A stretch of DNA of 64,000 nt from Candidatus Flexicrinis proximus (GTDB lineage Bacteria > Chloroflexota > Anaerolineae > Aggregatilineales > Phototrophicaceae), in the NCBI GenBank assembly GCA_016712885.1, contig JADJQF010000003.1:744001-808000 (forward strand). The letters are read 5' to 3'. Position numbers and translations under genes: made by a program. The notes under the pieces are model-generated. The model saw only the letters and a program-made list of their open reading frames with translations, searched no databases and had not been told where the DNA came from. This document shows, in pieces, positions 8,644 through 17,033 of the stretch. Numbering within the stretch: the stretch's first letter is position 1; every line of letters starts with the position of its first letter.

Positions 8644-9744
8644 TCAAAGTGTGTCGCTGCGCAGCTTCCAACCGGCGGCGATCCGCGAGAGCGTATCGTA
8701 TAGCGAGAGGACGCCGCTGGCTGCGTCATGGGCTTCACAGCAGCAGGCTCCCGTCGCACAGAACCAGGAGGCTGCGGTCTGAATCGACTCGCCGCGCAGT
8801 AAAGCAGCGATCAAGCCGGCATAACCCGCGTCCCCGGCGCCGGTCGTACCCTGGACATCCACCTGATAGGCCCGGTGGTAGACTTCCGCAGCGTCCGACT
8901 CGGGGAGCCGGAGGCCGCCGGGACGCAGGCGCGCGAGGCGTGACTCGTCGGCGCATTTCAGGTAGACGCCGCGGTGACCCAATTTGAAACCGACGATGGC
9001 CGGACCGAAGGCGAGCAATTCAGCGGCAAATTCACGGAGGTAAGGAAGAGTCACCGCGTCGATGGCGTTCCCCTTCCAGCGCTCAAAATCAGGGCGGCGA
9101 AGCGTGAAGAGCGCCTCGTCGATGCTAGGGATAAAAATGTCGACATGCGGCAGCGCGTTTTTGAAGACGCGGCGCCAGTCGACCTGACCGGCGTCGGAGT
9201 TAGGGTCTGGCAGCGTCATATCGAGCGAGGTGGCCGCGCCGGATTTGTGAGCGAGCTTGAAGACTTTTGTCAGACCCGCGCCATCGTTTTCGACCAGGCG
9301 TGGCAAGAGCGGGGGGTAGCCGAGGTGGAAGATCCTGGTGCCTCGCATGGCGGCCGGGTCAAGATCGGAGGCGGTGAAGGTGGCGTTGTTGCCGGTAAAG
9401 TGGAGAAAGACGCGATCACTACCGCGCGGCGAAAGAACGACCGTGTAGGAACTTGAAGTCCCGGCGCTGACGGTAATCAGCTCGACCAGACGCGGGTCGC
9501 GCGCGCGGAGGACGTCCAGAATGGCGCGGCCAACCAGGTCATCGCCGACCGAGGACATCAGACCGACGTTGACGCCGAGGCGATGCAGCGCGAGACCGGT
9601 ATTGGAGACGGCGCCGCCGGTCGCCACGCCCAACTGGCCGATTTCGTAGAGCTTGCCGGGAATGGCGAGCGATTCGAGGGGCAAGTAAGGCATCTCTGGA
9701 AAGAGGTCGAGGCAAAGATGGCCGCCGACAATCGCATCAAACAT
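8644..9744 (-). CDS. PfkB-family carbohydrate kinase
   Basis: Ribokinase-type sugar kinase of 366 residues, cytoplasmic, transferring phosphate from ATP to a sugar or sugar acid. The N-terminal substrate side shows GGHLCLDLFPEM and the GGAVSNTGLALHRLG motif (first PfkB signature). The second signature, GTTGAGDAGYAG, carries the catalytic Asp at about residue 305. It lies 2 nt after the cupin gene and is the last gene of the 8644-13772 operon, next to an aldolase. A kinase-aldolase pair is what a ketose or deoxy-sugar catabolic route needs, but the exact substrate cannot be told from sequence. Confidence 0.9.
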   Translation of the reverse strand: MFDAIVGGHLCLDLFPEMPYLPLESLAIPGKLYEIGQLGVATGGAVSNTGLALHRLGVNVGLMSSVGDDLVGRAILDVLRARDPRLVELITVSAGTSSSYTVVLSPRGSDRVFLHFTGNNATFTASDLDPAAMRGTRIFHLGYPPLLPRLVENDGAGLTKVFKLAHKSGAATSLDMTLPDPNSDAGQVDWRRVFKNALPHVDIFIPSIDEALFTLRRPDFERWKGNAIDAVTLPYLREFAAELLAFGPAIVGFKLGHRGVYLKCADESRLARLRPGGLRLPESDAAEVYHRAYQVDVQGTTGAGDAGYAGLIAALLRGESIQTAASWFCATGACCCEAHDAASGVLSLYDTLSRIAAGWKLRSDTL

Positions 9745-9746
9745 GA

Positions 9747-10295
9747 CTAACCTTCCACGACCGGCACGCGCTTGATGGCGGGATCGGTGAATAAGTCGTT
9801 TTCGTCGGTACTGCGCGTGCTGAACTCGCTGACAACCGCGCCGTCCGGCCCGCCCTGGAACCAGTGCCAGGTTTCGGGATAAATGGTGTACTGTTCGCCG
9901 GGGCGAAGGATGACTTCGTGCCAGACGGTATAGGTCGAGGCGCGATTTGGGGGTGGAACGGCCCGAGGGTTGGGGGCCGGGTCGCCAGTGACATAGAGGT
10001 AGACCTCACCCCAGCGGCAGCGGAAGGTTTCTTCTTTGCCGGGTTGATCGCCCACCTGCGGGTGGAAATGTTGGGGACAGGTCTGGTGCGGGAGCAGTAT
10101 GAGTTCTTTGGCACAGCAGCGCTGGGTGTTGATATAGGTCACGAGGGCCAGGCCGGTGGTTTCAAACTCACCGAGGCCGAGGTCGGCGATTTCGATATTC
10201 GCGGCTTCCGCCGGGGTCAGAACGATGCCGGCGCGGTCGAGATAGGAACGGGCGAGGGTCTGATAGTGGTGATGTTGTTCGCGTGTGATGGGCAT
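9747..10295 (-). CDS. D-lyxose isomerase-like cupin (Lyx_isomer family)
   Basis: Small cupin of 182 residues resembling D-lyxose/D-mannose ketol-isomerases. The metal-binding cupin pattern is visible: QHFHPQVGDQPGKEETFRCR gives two His and a Glu, and PETWHWFQGG supplies the third His. The segment KELILLPHQTCPQHFHP is characteristic of this family. The enzyme would interconvert an aldose and a ketose using a divalent metal, upstream of the PfkB kinase step whose gene follows 2 nt later. The length agrees with known family members (about 170-230). Function is inferred from family resemblance. Confidence 0.8.
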   Translation of the reverse strand: MPITREQHHHYQTLARSYLDRAGIVLTPAEAANIEIADLGLGEFETTGLALVTYINTQRCCAKELILLPHQTCPQHFHPQVGDQPGKEETFRCRWGEVYLYVTGDPAPNPRAVPPPNRASTYTVWHEVILRPGEQYTIYPETWHWFQGGPDGAVVSEFSTRSTDENDLFTDPAIKRVPVVEG

Positions 10296-10376
10296 AGTCG
10301 AACTCTCCTGTACGCGCCGACAAATAAGAACAAGTCCTGTCGCTACGAATACCCTTTGCGGCTATGCATCTTGTGG

Positions 10377-10531
10377 GTGTGGAGGCGCTGCCTCCACACC
10401 TCCGCGAGAGGGTCGCCCCTCTCGACTCCGTCAACGGCGAATTGAACAGGCAAGCCCGTTCAATTCGCCATGGGAAGTGCGGGAGTGCAAACGTCTGCCG
10501 GGGTTTGGGGTACCCTCCACCCAACAAAGTG
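10377..10531. repeat. Three-hairpin intergenic repeat, copy 1
   Basis: The element begins with GTGTGGAGGC-GCT-GCCTCCACAC (10377-10399). A hairpin with CGAGAGGG/CCCTCTCG arms follows, then a stem with GGCGAATTGAAC (10436-10447) pairing with GTTCAATTCGCC (10458-10469). The tail holds AGTGCAAACG. It lies inside the catabolic operon, between the oxidoreductase gene and the cupin gene, in the 314-nt gap 10296-10609, which otherwise shows nothing coding. Two relatives occur at 14487 and 24452 in the same orientation. Confidence 0.8.
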
Positions 10532-10609
10532 CATAACACGCTCCTGAGAGAAGTGCCAGGCTGCCTGACGCCATTTGGAGACACAGCGGCCGGACACTTT
10601 CTGTTCCAG

Positions 10610-11761
10610 CTATAAGTTTACCGCCTGGCCGGACTTCCCGCTTTCCAGCGCGGCGGTGAGGACGCGGTGATGCTGCGCCGTCTCATCGGGCGTGGCGCAG
10701 TGGGTCGGCTGGCGCATGCCGTCGCGACCGTGCGCCCACTGGTCACAGAAGGCAGCCCACATTTGAAGCAAGGAGTCACTGAAGCCGAACTCGAAGATGC
10801 CGCCGGTGATGGTCGGATAGGCGGTCTCGTAGCCGAGGTCGAGATGCGTCCAGGCTTGCTCGGCGCCCGGCGTGTAGCTCATGGTTTTGAGGGTCTTGGG
10901 GAACTTGGTCGAAAACTCGGCGCTGAACTGGGTGCCGACGATGCGGATCATCCAGGTATTGGTGTCACCCGGAGAGATCCGGTAGGTCCTGAGGGTGAGC
11001 GGGAAGTGCTGATCGGCGGTTTGAACGTCGGCGACGATGGTGGCATTGTCCCAGGTCTCGCAGGGGACGAGAGCGCCGGAAGCATCGGGACGCTGGCGCA
11101 CGATGTTTTGCAGGGAGGCATAGACGCGATGAGGCATCCAGCCGGCGCGCAGGGGGATGTGCAGCGTGTGCATGCCGAGATCGCCCATGCAGCCATATTC
11201 GCCGTTGACCGCGACCATGCGCTTCCAGTTGATTTTTTTGGTCGGGTCGAGGTCGCTGCTGTGGAAGAAACTGCAGGAGGCTTCGATGATCTGACCAAAA
11301 CGGCCCTCGCGGAGGTGACGCATGATACGCTGTGAGCCGGGGTAGAACGGAAATTCGGACGAGCAGGCGACGGTCAGATCGGGACGCGCGGCGATCTCGG
11401 CGGTGATCTGCGCGTTGGCGGCGGCGTCAATGCCGAAGGGCTTTTCGCCCAGAAGATGCTTGCCGGCGCGGAGGATGTCGGTATAGACCTGGGCATGAAG
11501 GTTGTGCGGCACGGCACAGTAGATGGCGTCGACGTCCGGGCTGTCGAGCAGGTCGCGATAGTCGGCTGACTTCACGCGGATGGTGTCGAAATTGTCCTCG
11601 AACCAGTTAAAGAGCGCGGGGTTGGTATCGCAAATGCCGGTGATCACCGGGGCGACCTCCAGATTGAGGAGGTGGCACCAGCGCGCGGCGGCGCTGCCGA
11701 ACTCGCGCCCCATCAGGCCGAGCCCGATGATACCAAAGCGAAGGGGTTTCCTGGCGGACAT
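10610..11761 (-). CDS. Gfo/Idh/MocA-family sugar dehydrogenase
   Basis: NAD(P)-dependent oxidoreductase of 383 residues. The Rossmann motif GIIGLGLMGREF is at the N-terminus. The family's EKPFG signature appears as LLGEKPFGIDAAANAQI, whose Lys is the catalytic residue. AVPHNLHAQ is the usual strand-loop before it. The C-terminal substrate domain includes GCMGDLGMHTLHIP, matching the conserved D-x-G-x-H catalytic helix. It would oxidise a sugar or polyol in the pathway of this operon. The gene follows the aldolase gene by 43 nt and is separated from the cupin gene by repeat copy 1. Confidence 0.9.
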   Translation of the reverse strand: MSARKPLRFGIIGLGLMGREFGSAAARWCHLLNLEVAPVITGICDTNPALFNWFEDNFDTIRVKSADYRDLLDSPDVDAIYCAVPHNLHAQVYTDILRAGKHLLGEKPFGIDAAANAQITAEIAARPDLTVACSSEFPFYPGSQRIMRHLREGRFGQIIEASCSFFHSSDLDPTKKINWKRMVAVNGEYGCMGDLGMHTLHIPLRAGWMPHRVYASLQNIVRQRPDASGALVPCETWDNATIVADVQTADQHFPLTLRTYRISPGDTNTWMIRIVGTQFSAEFSTKFPKTLKTMSYTPGAEQAWTHLDLGYETAYPTITGGIFEFGFSDSLLQMWAAFCDQWAHGRDGMRQPTHCATPDETAQHHRVLTAALESGKSGQAVNL

Positions 11762-11804
11762 ACAGATCCTTTCAAGCGCCGGGTGATACAGGAGAGACGT
11801 GCGG

Positions 11805-12641
11805 CTATTGGCTGACCAGCAACGATTGAGCCTGTTCAGGCGTCAGTCCCTCGTGGACGACCGCCATCAGCGCGCGAGTCATACCGGCGGGATTGGCGTG
11901 CTGGATGACGTTGCGACCGTAAACTATCCCCATGGCACCCTGCTGCATGAGATCAAAGGTGCGGCGCAGGATTTCGGCGTCGCTGACCTTGCCACCGCCG
12001 CGGACGAGTACCGGCTTGCCGCCGGCGATCTCGACCACGCGGTGATACTGGCTGACATCGTCGGTGGGGTCGGCCTTGATGATGTCAGCGCCGAGTTCAA
12101 CGGCCTGACGGACGAGGGGCAGAATTTTGTCGATATCGCCATCGACCATGTAGCCGCCGGCCGAGGCGTTGTCTTTCATGACTAAAGGCTCGATCATCAA
12201 GGGCATACCAAAGCGCTCGCAAAGCGGCTTGAGGGTGCAGATGTTGGCAATGCAGGCTTCCATAACACCCGGCTGATCGGGGAGATTGAAGAGATTAACG
12301 ACGACACAGGCAGCGTCGAGGCGGAGCGCCTGTTCAAGTGGGTGGGCGATGATGCGGCTGTAGAGCGCGCGGGGAAGGACTTTACCGTAGACGTTGGCGA
12401 CGTCGGTGCGGAGTACGAGCGCGGGTTTGCGCGGGCCGGGGATCATCTGCAATTTCTCGGCCTGACCAATGGTGAGCTGAATGGCATCCGGCATGGCATC
12501 GACAAGGATGTCGACAACTTTACGCATGTCTTCGATGTCGGTGAGGAACGAACGCTCCCCGAAGAAGCCGTGGTCTACGGCGACATCGAAACACTTGCCA
12601 TCAGCGGCGAACAGGCGGTTAAGACGCGGAAGAACGGACAT
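11805..12641 (-). CDS. Class I aldolase of the DeoC/LacD/FbaB family
   Basis: A 278-residue TIM-barrel aldolase that should split a phosphorylated ketose by a Schiff-base mechanism. The predicted Schiff-base lysine is Lys189 in GADIIKADPTDD. VAVDHGFF at residues 20-27 and VLVRGGGKVSDAE near the C-terminus match phosphate- and substrate-binding loops of FbaB/LsrF-type proteins. No signal peptide. It sits 9 nt downstream of the epimerase-like gene and provides the cleavage step expected after the PfkB kinase of the same operon. Confidence 0.82.
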   Translation of the reverse strand: MSVLPRLNRLFAADGKCFDVAVDHGFFGERSFLTDIEDMRKVVDILVDAMPDAIQLTIGQAEKLQMIPGPRKPALVLRTDVANVYGKVLPRALYSRIIAHPLEQALRLDAACVVVNLFNLPDQPGVMEACIANICTLKPLCERFGMPLMIEPLVMKDNASAGGYMVDGDIDKILPLVRQAVELGADIIKADPTDDVSQYHRVVEIAGGKPVLVRGGGKVSDAEILRRTFDLMQQGAMGIVYGRNVIQHANPAGMTRALMAVVHEGLTPEQAQSLLVSQ

Positions 12642-12650
12642 AGTGCGGGA

Positions 12651-13772
12651 TTACTCCTTATACGGGGCGAAATCGTCAAGTTTGCAGGCGGGGATTGGCT
12701 GGCCGTCAGCCGTGAGGGATTCGATGCGATCCCGACACACCGCGATTTGTTCCGCAGTGTCTAAGACCGTGAGGCACAAGTATGTGCCAACCGACTCTCC
12801 TGGCTCGAGCATTTTGAGGCGGCCGGATTTACGCGCCGAATTGCGGCCTTCGGGGATGCAGTTACCGGGTTCGATGCCGTTGACGTACTGGCGCTGGCGT
12901 GTGTTCTTCCATTGGGTGAAATACGGAAGCGTATCTGTATCCCACATGAGATGTAATGCAAGCGAGTCGTCGCCGATCAGAATATGCGCGTGTTTCGCTT
13001 CGCTGTTCTCCACGCGCAGGTGATGATAAAAAACTTGCTCGCGGTAATTGGCCGTCGGCGCGCTGTACTCCTCCGACACGTCGAGGCCGGCGCGGGCGGC
13101 GGCATCGCGCGGATACACGTTACCCGATGAGTGCAACTTGACGCCCTCGCGCACCAGCGGAAAGCCGAGGTTGAAGTGATACAGCAGCATCAAGGGCGCG
13201 GGGCTGTCACCGACGTTCGTGATGTAATCTCGGATACCGATATCTGCATTCTGCAGGCTGAGATAGTAAGTGCGCTTAAGGGTCAGCTGCGGACCAAAGA
13301 GCGATGTGTCCCGTATCGTGGCCGAATAGCGGAGTTCGTAGTAATTGACTTCATCTTCCGGCTGGCTGAACTCCCACGCCGGATCGACTGCATAGTTCCC
13401 AGCGCGGAGGCGAGTGTAGTTACCGTGGATGCCGGATTTTTCGCCCGTGAGGTCGTCGATTTCAGGCGGACCGACGTGAGTCAAACCGCAGGTGGTGAGC
13501 AGGCCGCCGTTGAACTGACGCAGCCAATCCGCGCCCCAATCCGGCGGGAATGGCGAACCCGGCGCCAGCCAGGTTAAGGGCAGCCCTTTGAAACGCGCAT
13601 CCCAGATGTCGAAACCCCGGTCAGGCAGGACGAGCAGTTCCAGGCCAGCGGCGTTATACAGATGCAGCGCGCGCATGCCGTTGAGCGTGATGTCACGCGC
13701 GCCGACAAATTGACGCATGTCGGCGCTGTAACGCGCCAGCAGGCTTTCATCCCAGTTGACCGGATCGTGCAT
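12651..13772 (-). CDS. DUF4432 family protein (aldose 1-epimerase-like)
   Basis: A 373-residue beta-sandwich protein of the galactose-mutarotase superfamily, DUF4432 type. Supporting segments are LELLVLPDRGFDIWDARFKGLPLTWLAPG near the N-terminus, FNGGLLTTCGLTHVGPP, GIHGNYTRLRAGNY and LYHFNLGFPLV. Members bind or epimerise sugars at C1. Its start lies just downstream of a well-formed promoter, so it is the first gene of the catabolic operon running to 8644. The precise sugar is unknown. Confidence 0.82.
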   Translation of the reverse strand: MHDPVNWDESLLARYSADMRQFVGARDITLNGMRALHLYNAAGLELLVLPDRGFDIWDARFKGLPLTWLAPGSPFPPDWGADWLRQFNGGLLTTCGLTHVGPPEIDDLTGEKSGIHGNYTRLRAGNYAVDPAWEFSQPEDEVNYYELRYSATIRDTSLFGPQLTLKRTYYLSLQNADIGIRDYITNVGDSPAPLMLLYHFNLGFPLVREGVKLHSSGNVYPRDAAARAGLDVSEEYSAPTANYREQVFYHHLRVENSEAKHAHILIGDDSLALHLMWDTDTLPYFTQWKNTRQRQYVNGIEPGNCIPEGRNSARKSGRLKMLEPGESVGTYLCLTVLDTAEQIAVCRDRIESLTADGQPIPACKLDDFAPYKE

Positions 13773-13813
13773 GAGAGCAAATCTCGCTTTTATTTACTTT
13801 CACTACCAGTCAT

Positions 13814-13842
13814 TTTATAACATTTCCGCGTGGAGGTTGCAA
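13814..13842 (-). promoter_or_regulatory. Sigma70-type promoter of the lyxose-isomerase/aldolase operon
   Basis: On the minus strand TTGCAA (13837-13842) and TATAAA (13814-13819) are separated by 17 bp, and the DUF4432 gene begins about 40 nt downstream. This is the best promoter match in the divergent region. Confidence 0.65.
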
Positions 13843-13854
13843 CGCAGGGGTGGT

Positions 13855-13860
13855 TATAAT
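13855..13860 (+). promoter_or_regulatory. Probable -10 box (TATAAT) of the ClbS/DinB-like gene
   Basis: A perfect TATAAT lies 53 nt before the chosen ATG 13914. The -35 region is poor, so this is a weaker call than the divergent promoter it overlaps in the same intergenic space. Confidence 0.45.
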
Positions 13861-13913
13861 GGAGCGTGCGGCTATCCCAATTTGCCGAACCGGATGAAGG
13901 CAGGAGCGATGTT

Positions 13914-14465
13914 ATGCGCGCGACAAAGACACGAGATTTCGCCTGGCGGACGCTGGATGTCGAACATACGGCGATCCGGGGGCTGCTGGACGCGCTGAGC
14001 GAAGACGAAATGACGCGGCCCAATACCATCCAGTACGGATTGTATTCGGATCAGGAGCTGTCGTTCAAAGACCTACTGGCACACCTGATTTGCTATGAAG
14101 CGTATTCGCTGGAAGCGCTGGAGGAATGGCGCTCGGGACGCAAGCATTGGATCATCGACGGTTTTCGCAGCGGTAAAGAGGACTTGCGAGTCCACTATGA
14201 GGGGATCTCCGTGCGGCGCCCGCATTCACTGGCACAAGTCCTGAACGAATGGGACCGCACACAGTCGGGATTGGTCGCAGCGATCATGGAAATGACCGAT
14301 ACCGACTGGAAGAGCGCAGCGCCGTTCAAGAACGACTATCCGCTGGATCAGGGCGGGATGTTCGAGATCATCCTATGCGTGCCGCCGCGCCCACCCTACC
14401 GGCATCTGCCGGTGCATATCCCAGACCCAGACGCGTATGTGCGAAAGCTGCGGAATGGTACCTAG
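13914..14465 (+). CDS. ClbS/DfsB-type four-helix protein (DinB superfamily)
   Basis: A 183-residue protein. I chose ATG 13914 because AGGAG (13902-13906) lies 7 nt upstream, and an in-frame GTG at 13866 is too close to the -10 box. The pattern of long amphipathic helices, SFKDLLAHLICYEAYSLEALEEW in the centre with a conserved His, and the EWDRTQSGLVAAI helix fits the DinB/ClbS four-helix-bundle superfamily. Members include metal-dependent thiol transferases and proteins protecting DNA against genotoxins. No enzyme activity can be assigned. It stands alone between a divergent operon and repeat copy 2. Confidence 0.6.
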   Translation: MRATKTRDFAWRTLDVEHTAIRGLLDALSEDEMTRPNTIQYGLYSDQELSFKDLLAHLICYEAYSLEALEEWRSGRKHWIIDGFRSGKEDLRVHYEGISVRRPHSLAQVLNEWDRTQSGLVAAIMEMTDTDWKSAAPFKNDYPLDQGGMFEIILCVPPRPPYRHLPVHIPDPDAYVRKLRNGT

Positions 14466-14486
14466 AGCGCGTGAAGTATTTTGCTG

Positions 14487-14579
14487 GTGGAGGCGCTGCC
14501 TCCACACCTCCGCGAGAGGGTTACCACCCTCTTGGCTCCCATACAGGTGAATTGAACGGGCCTGCCCGTTCAATTCACC
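14487..14579. repeat. Three-hairpin intergenic repeat, copy 2 (short form)
   Basis: The first hairpin GTGGAGGC-GCT-GCCTCCAC lies at 14487-14505. The second has GAGAGGG/CCCTCTT arms. The third is a perfect 16-bp stem: GGTGAATTGAACGGGC (14546-14561), loop CT, and its complement (14564-14579). The tail of copies 1 and 3 is missing. It fills the space between two convergent genes and could act as a bidirectional terminator. Confidence 0.8.
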
Positions 14580-14599
14580 GATGAGGGTCAAGGTGCGGC

Positions 14600-15691
14600 C
14601 TATTCGGGTCCTGTCGGATCGTCGCCCCGAGTCCAGTTCATCTGCTCGAAGCTGTGACGCGCGCCTGAGGGCGTATCGACAAGCGCAGCCTCGAAGTGCA
14701 GATCGAGGTAATTCGGATTGAGCGTGCCGTGCGCGCCGATCAGCACGAGCTGGCTGCGCGGGATCTGATCACCCCAGGGGCCGGCGAGGTAGAGGCTGGC
14801 GCGTTTGCCGACCAGGTGGAACACCGCCATTTCATGCGCGTACTCGTTGAGCCAGATCACGCCCTTAGCGCGGTAAACGCTGAGCGGCAGCGCATCGAGG
14901 GCGTCCTTCAAGCGCTCAAGAGCGAAAGGCTTGCCTGCGGTGAAATTCCAGGTGCTATAGACGAGGCTGTGGTCGGGATGTTCATGCTCGTCGTCGTCGT
15001 CATACTCATCGTGATGGTGATGGTCGTGATCTTCGTCAGCGGCGTGAACATGGATGTCGCGCCGGGCGCGCTGGTGGAGCTTTTCGACTTCGAACTGCCC
15101 CACACCGAGCAGGAGCTCAGGCGGCACACGGGCATAAGTGGCACGAATGATGCGGGTATTGGGGACGATGCGCAGGATTTCGTCTTCAACCTGGGACAGG
15201 TAATCCGGCGTGACCAGATCGACCTTGTTGAGGACGACGATGTCCGCGACGGAAATCTGGTCGTAGGCCAACATCAGGTTCTGGTCGCTGAGGTCGAGAA
15301 GCTGATCGGCATCGACGACGGCGATCACGCTGTCGAGCCGGACGTAGGGCGCAAGCTCGGGCAGACGAAAAGTCATGGCAACGGACATCGGGTCGCTGAC
15401 GCCGCTGGCTTCAATGATGATGTACTCTGGACGATCCTCGCGTTCCAGGAGGTTGAGGACCGCACGGAGAAGATCGTCGCGGATCGTGCAGCAGATGCAG
15501 CCATTGGAGAGGGTGACGGTCTCGCCCTCGACACCGACAATCAACTGGCCGTCGATATTGATTGAGCCGAAGTCGTTGACAAGGACGGCGATCCGCAGGC
15601 CGTGATCGGCGGAGAGGATGTTGTTGAGCAGGGTGGTCTTGCCCGCGCCCAGAAATCCGCTCAGGATGGTGATGGGTACCGAGGTCAGCAT
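14600..15691 (-). CDS. CobW/COG0523 metal-chaperone GTPase (first of two)
   Basis: GTP-hydrolysing metallochaperone of 363 residues. The Walker A motif GFLGAGKT is at residues 12-19. The CxCC metal site is C65-I-C67-C68 in NGCICCTIRDD. NKVDL gives the guanine-specificity motif. A strikingly His/Asp/Glu-rich loop follows at about residues 220-250 (HDHHHHDEYDDDDEHEH), a common metal-sensing or metal-storing stretch in zinc-type COG0523 proteins. The C-terminal CobW_C domain is present (KGVIWLNE...VGKRASLYLAG). It lies 3 nt downstream of a paralogue, so the two are cotranscribed. The metal (zinc, cobalt or another) cannot be decided here. Confidence 0.9.
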   Translation of the reverse strand: MLTSVPITILSGFLGAGKTTLLNNILSADHGLRIAVLVNDFGSINIDGQLIVGVEGETVTLSNGCICCTIRDDLLRAVLNLLEREDRPEYIIIEASGVSDPMSVAMTFRLPELAPYVRLDSVIAVVDADQLLDLSDQNLMLAYDQISVADIVVLNKVDLVTPDYLSQVEDEILRIVPNTRIIRATYARVPPELLLGVGQFEVEKLHQRARRDIHVHAADEDHDHHHHDEYDDDDEHEHPDHSLVYSTWNFTAGKPFALERLKDALDALPLSVYRAKGVIWLNEYAHEMAVFHLVGKRASLYLAGPWGDQIPRSQLVLIGAHGTLNPNYLDLHFEAALVDTPSGARHSFEQMNWTRGDDPTGPE

Positions 15692-15694
15692 TGG

Positions 15695-16753
15695 TTACTT
15701 CTCCGCTTGTCTAATGCGCCGCAGCCAGGCCAGCGCGGAATTCGTAATACGCTCAAGCTCATTCCTGGGAGCGTTCTCAACCCAGCAAGCCTCTAGCTGG
15801 GAATTTAACTCATCGGGGTCAATTCCGCCGTGAGAGGCGATGAATACGATTTGATTGAGCGGCATGCGGCCGGCCCACGCGCCGTCCTCAATCGTGAGGG
15901 AGGCGCGCTTGCCCACGACCTGGAGGGCGGCCGGCCGATCAGGCTCATCCGCGAGATAACAGGTGCCTTTGGCGCGGTAGATGGTGGGGGGCAAGTTTTC
16001 GACGAGGCGGCGCAGCGCGTTCAAAGACATCGCATGGGGGTTGGTATAGGTCCAGGTGCTAAAAGCCAACGCGTGGTCGGGATGCGGGTGATCGTGGCCG
16101 GCGGGGGCATCGACGTCGTGAACGTGAATATCCTCCGGGAGGCGGGCGGCGAGCCGAGCCGCGTCGAATGCCCCGACGTTGAGGATCAGAGGGAGCGGAA
16201 CCTGCGCATGGGTGGTTTCGATGACGCGAGAATTGGGCATGACCCGCCGGATATAGGCGCGGGCTTTTTCGAGGCCGGCGGAATCGACCAAATCGACTTT
16301 GTTGAGGATGACGATGTCGGCCATCCCGACCTGATTCATGGCAAGAACGGCGTACTGCCGGTCGAGGGACACGATCTGTTCGGCGTCGATGACGGTGAGG
16401 ATGCTGTCAATCGCGATGGCGTTGATGGGCCGGAGCGTCAGTGCGACTTCGAGCGGATCGGATACGCCGCTGGTCTCGATGATGATGTATTCGGGCGGTT
16501 CCGGACGGTTGAGAACATCGAGGACGGCCCTGACGAGATCGTCGCGGATGGTACAGCAGATGCAGCCATTGGAGAGGCTGTAGGTTTCGCCTTCGACGTT
16601 GACGATCATCTGCGCGTCGATATTGACGGCGCCGAAATCGTTGACCAGAACGGCGATGCGCAAGCCGTGGCTGGCGGTAAGGATACGGTTCAAGAGGGTT
16701 GTCTTGCCGGCACCGAGAAAGCCGGTGACGATCGTGAGCGGAACGGGAGTCAT
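15695..16753 (-). CDS. CobW/COG0523 metal-chaperone GTPase (second of two)
   Basis: Paralogue of the adjacent GTPase, 352 residues, clearly from a tandem duplication. The motifs are GFLGAGKT (residues 11-18), CxCC (C64, C66, C67 in NGCICC), NKVDL, and a shorter His-rich linker HDVDAPAGHDHPHPDH. The His tract is far less acidic than that of its neighbour, which suggests different metal affinity. It is the upstream gene of the pair; its promoter should be in 16754-16970. No clear Zur-type operator was recognised there. Confidence 0.9.
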   Translation of the reverse strand: MTPVPLTIVTGFLGAGKTTLLNRILTASHGLRIAVLVNDFGAVNIDAQMIVNVEGETYSLSNGCICCTIRDDLVRAVLDVLNRPEPPEYIIIETSGVSDPLEVALTLRPINAIAIDSILTVIDAEQIVSLDRQYAVLAMNQVGMADIVILNKVDLVDSAGLEKARAYIRRVMPNSRVIETTHAQVPLPLILNVGAFDAARLAARLPEDIHVHDVDAPAGHDHPHPDHALAFSTWTYTNPHAMSLNALRRLVENLPPTIYRAKGTCYLADEPDRPAALQVVGKRASLTIEDGAWAGRMPLNQIVFIASHGGIDPDELNSQLEACWVENAPRNELERITNSALAWLRRIRQAEK

Positions 16754-16937
16754 GCGTGCCTCGCAACCAGGCCAGCGGCGGATAGCGTAGAGTTCTGGCC
16801 ACCCCCTATTTTAGAGCCAAACGCCGGAAGGATAAGGTCAGGGTTTGGATGGAGCAGACAAAAAAGGCGGCTGTAAGTTCATTCAAGCTTACCAGACCGT
16901 TCAAGATGAGAAGGTTGCAGCGAACGAGTCGAATGAC

Positions 16938-16965
16938 TTGACAATCCGGAATCACGCGCTAGACT
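16938..16965 (+). promoter_or_regulatory. Sigma70 promoter of the LacI regulator gene
   Basis: TTGACA at 16938-16943 and TAGACT at 16960-16965 are separated by 16 bp. The predicted transcription start near 16972 would lie immediately before the operator-like palindrome. Confidence 0.7.
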
Positions 16966-16973
16966 AGCGGTTA

Positions 16974-16988
16974 TTGGGAGCGCTCTCA
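16974..16988. promoter_or_regulatory. LacI-type operator at the regulator's own promoter
   Basis: The sequence TTGGGAGCGCTCTCA has the palindromic core GAGCGCTC with the central CG typical of LacI-family sites. It lies right after the -10 box, where bound repressor would block transcription. The same core recurs as a perfect GGGAGCGCTCCC at 18230-18241. Confidence 0.65.
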
Positions 16989-17033
16989 GTGATACGCTCC
17001 ATTTTGTGGGATTGTTGCAGAAACTTCTTGACG

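Noticed and set aside
15766..15779. Operator-like TGGGAGCGTTCTCA resembling the LacI site
   Set aside because: It lies deep in the coding end of the second CobW gene, away from any promoter, and the palindrome is imperfect.
16974..17033. Upstream in-frame start for the LacI gene
   Set aside because: It would begin at the operator and predicted transcription start, leaving no leader or ribosome site.
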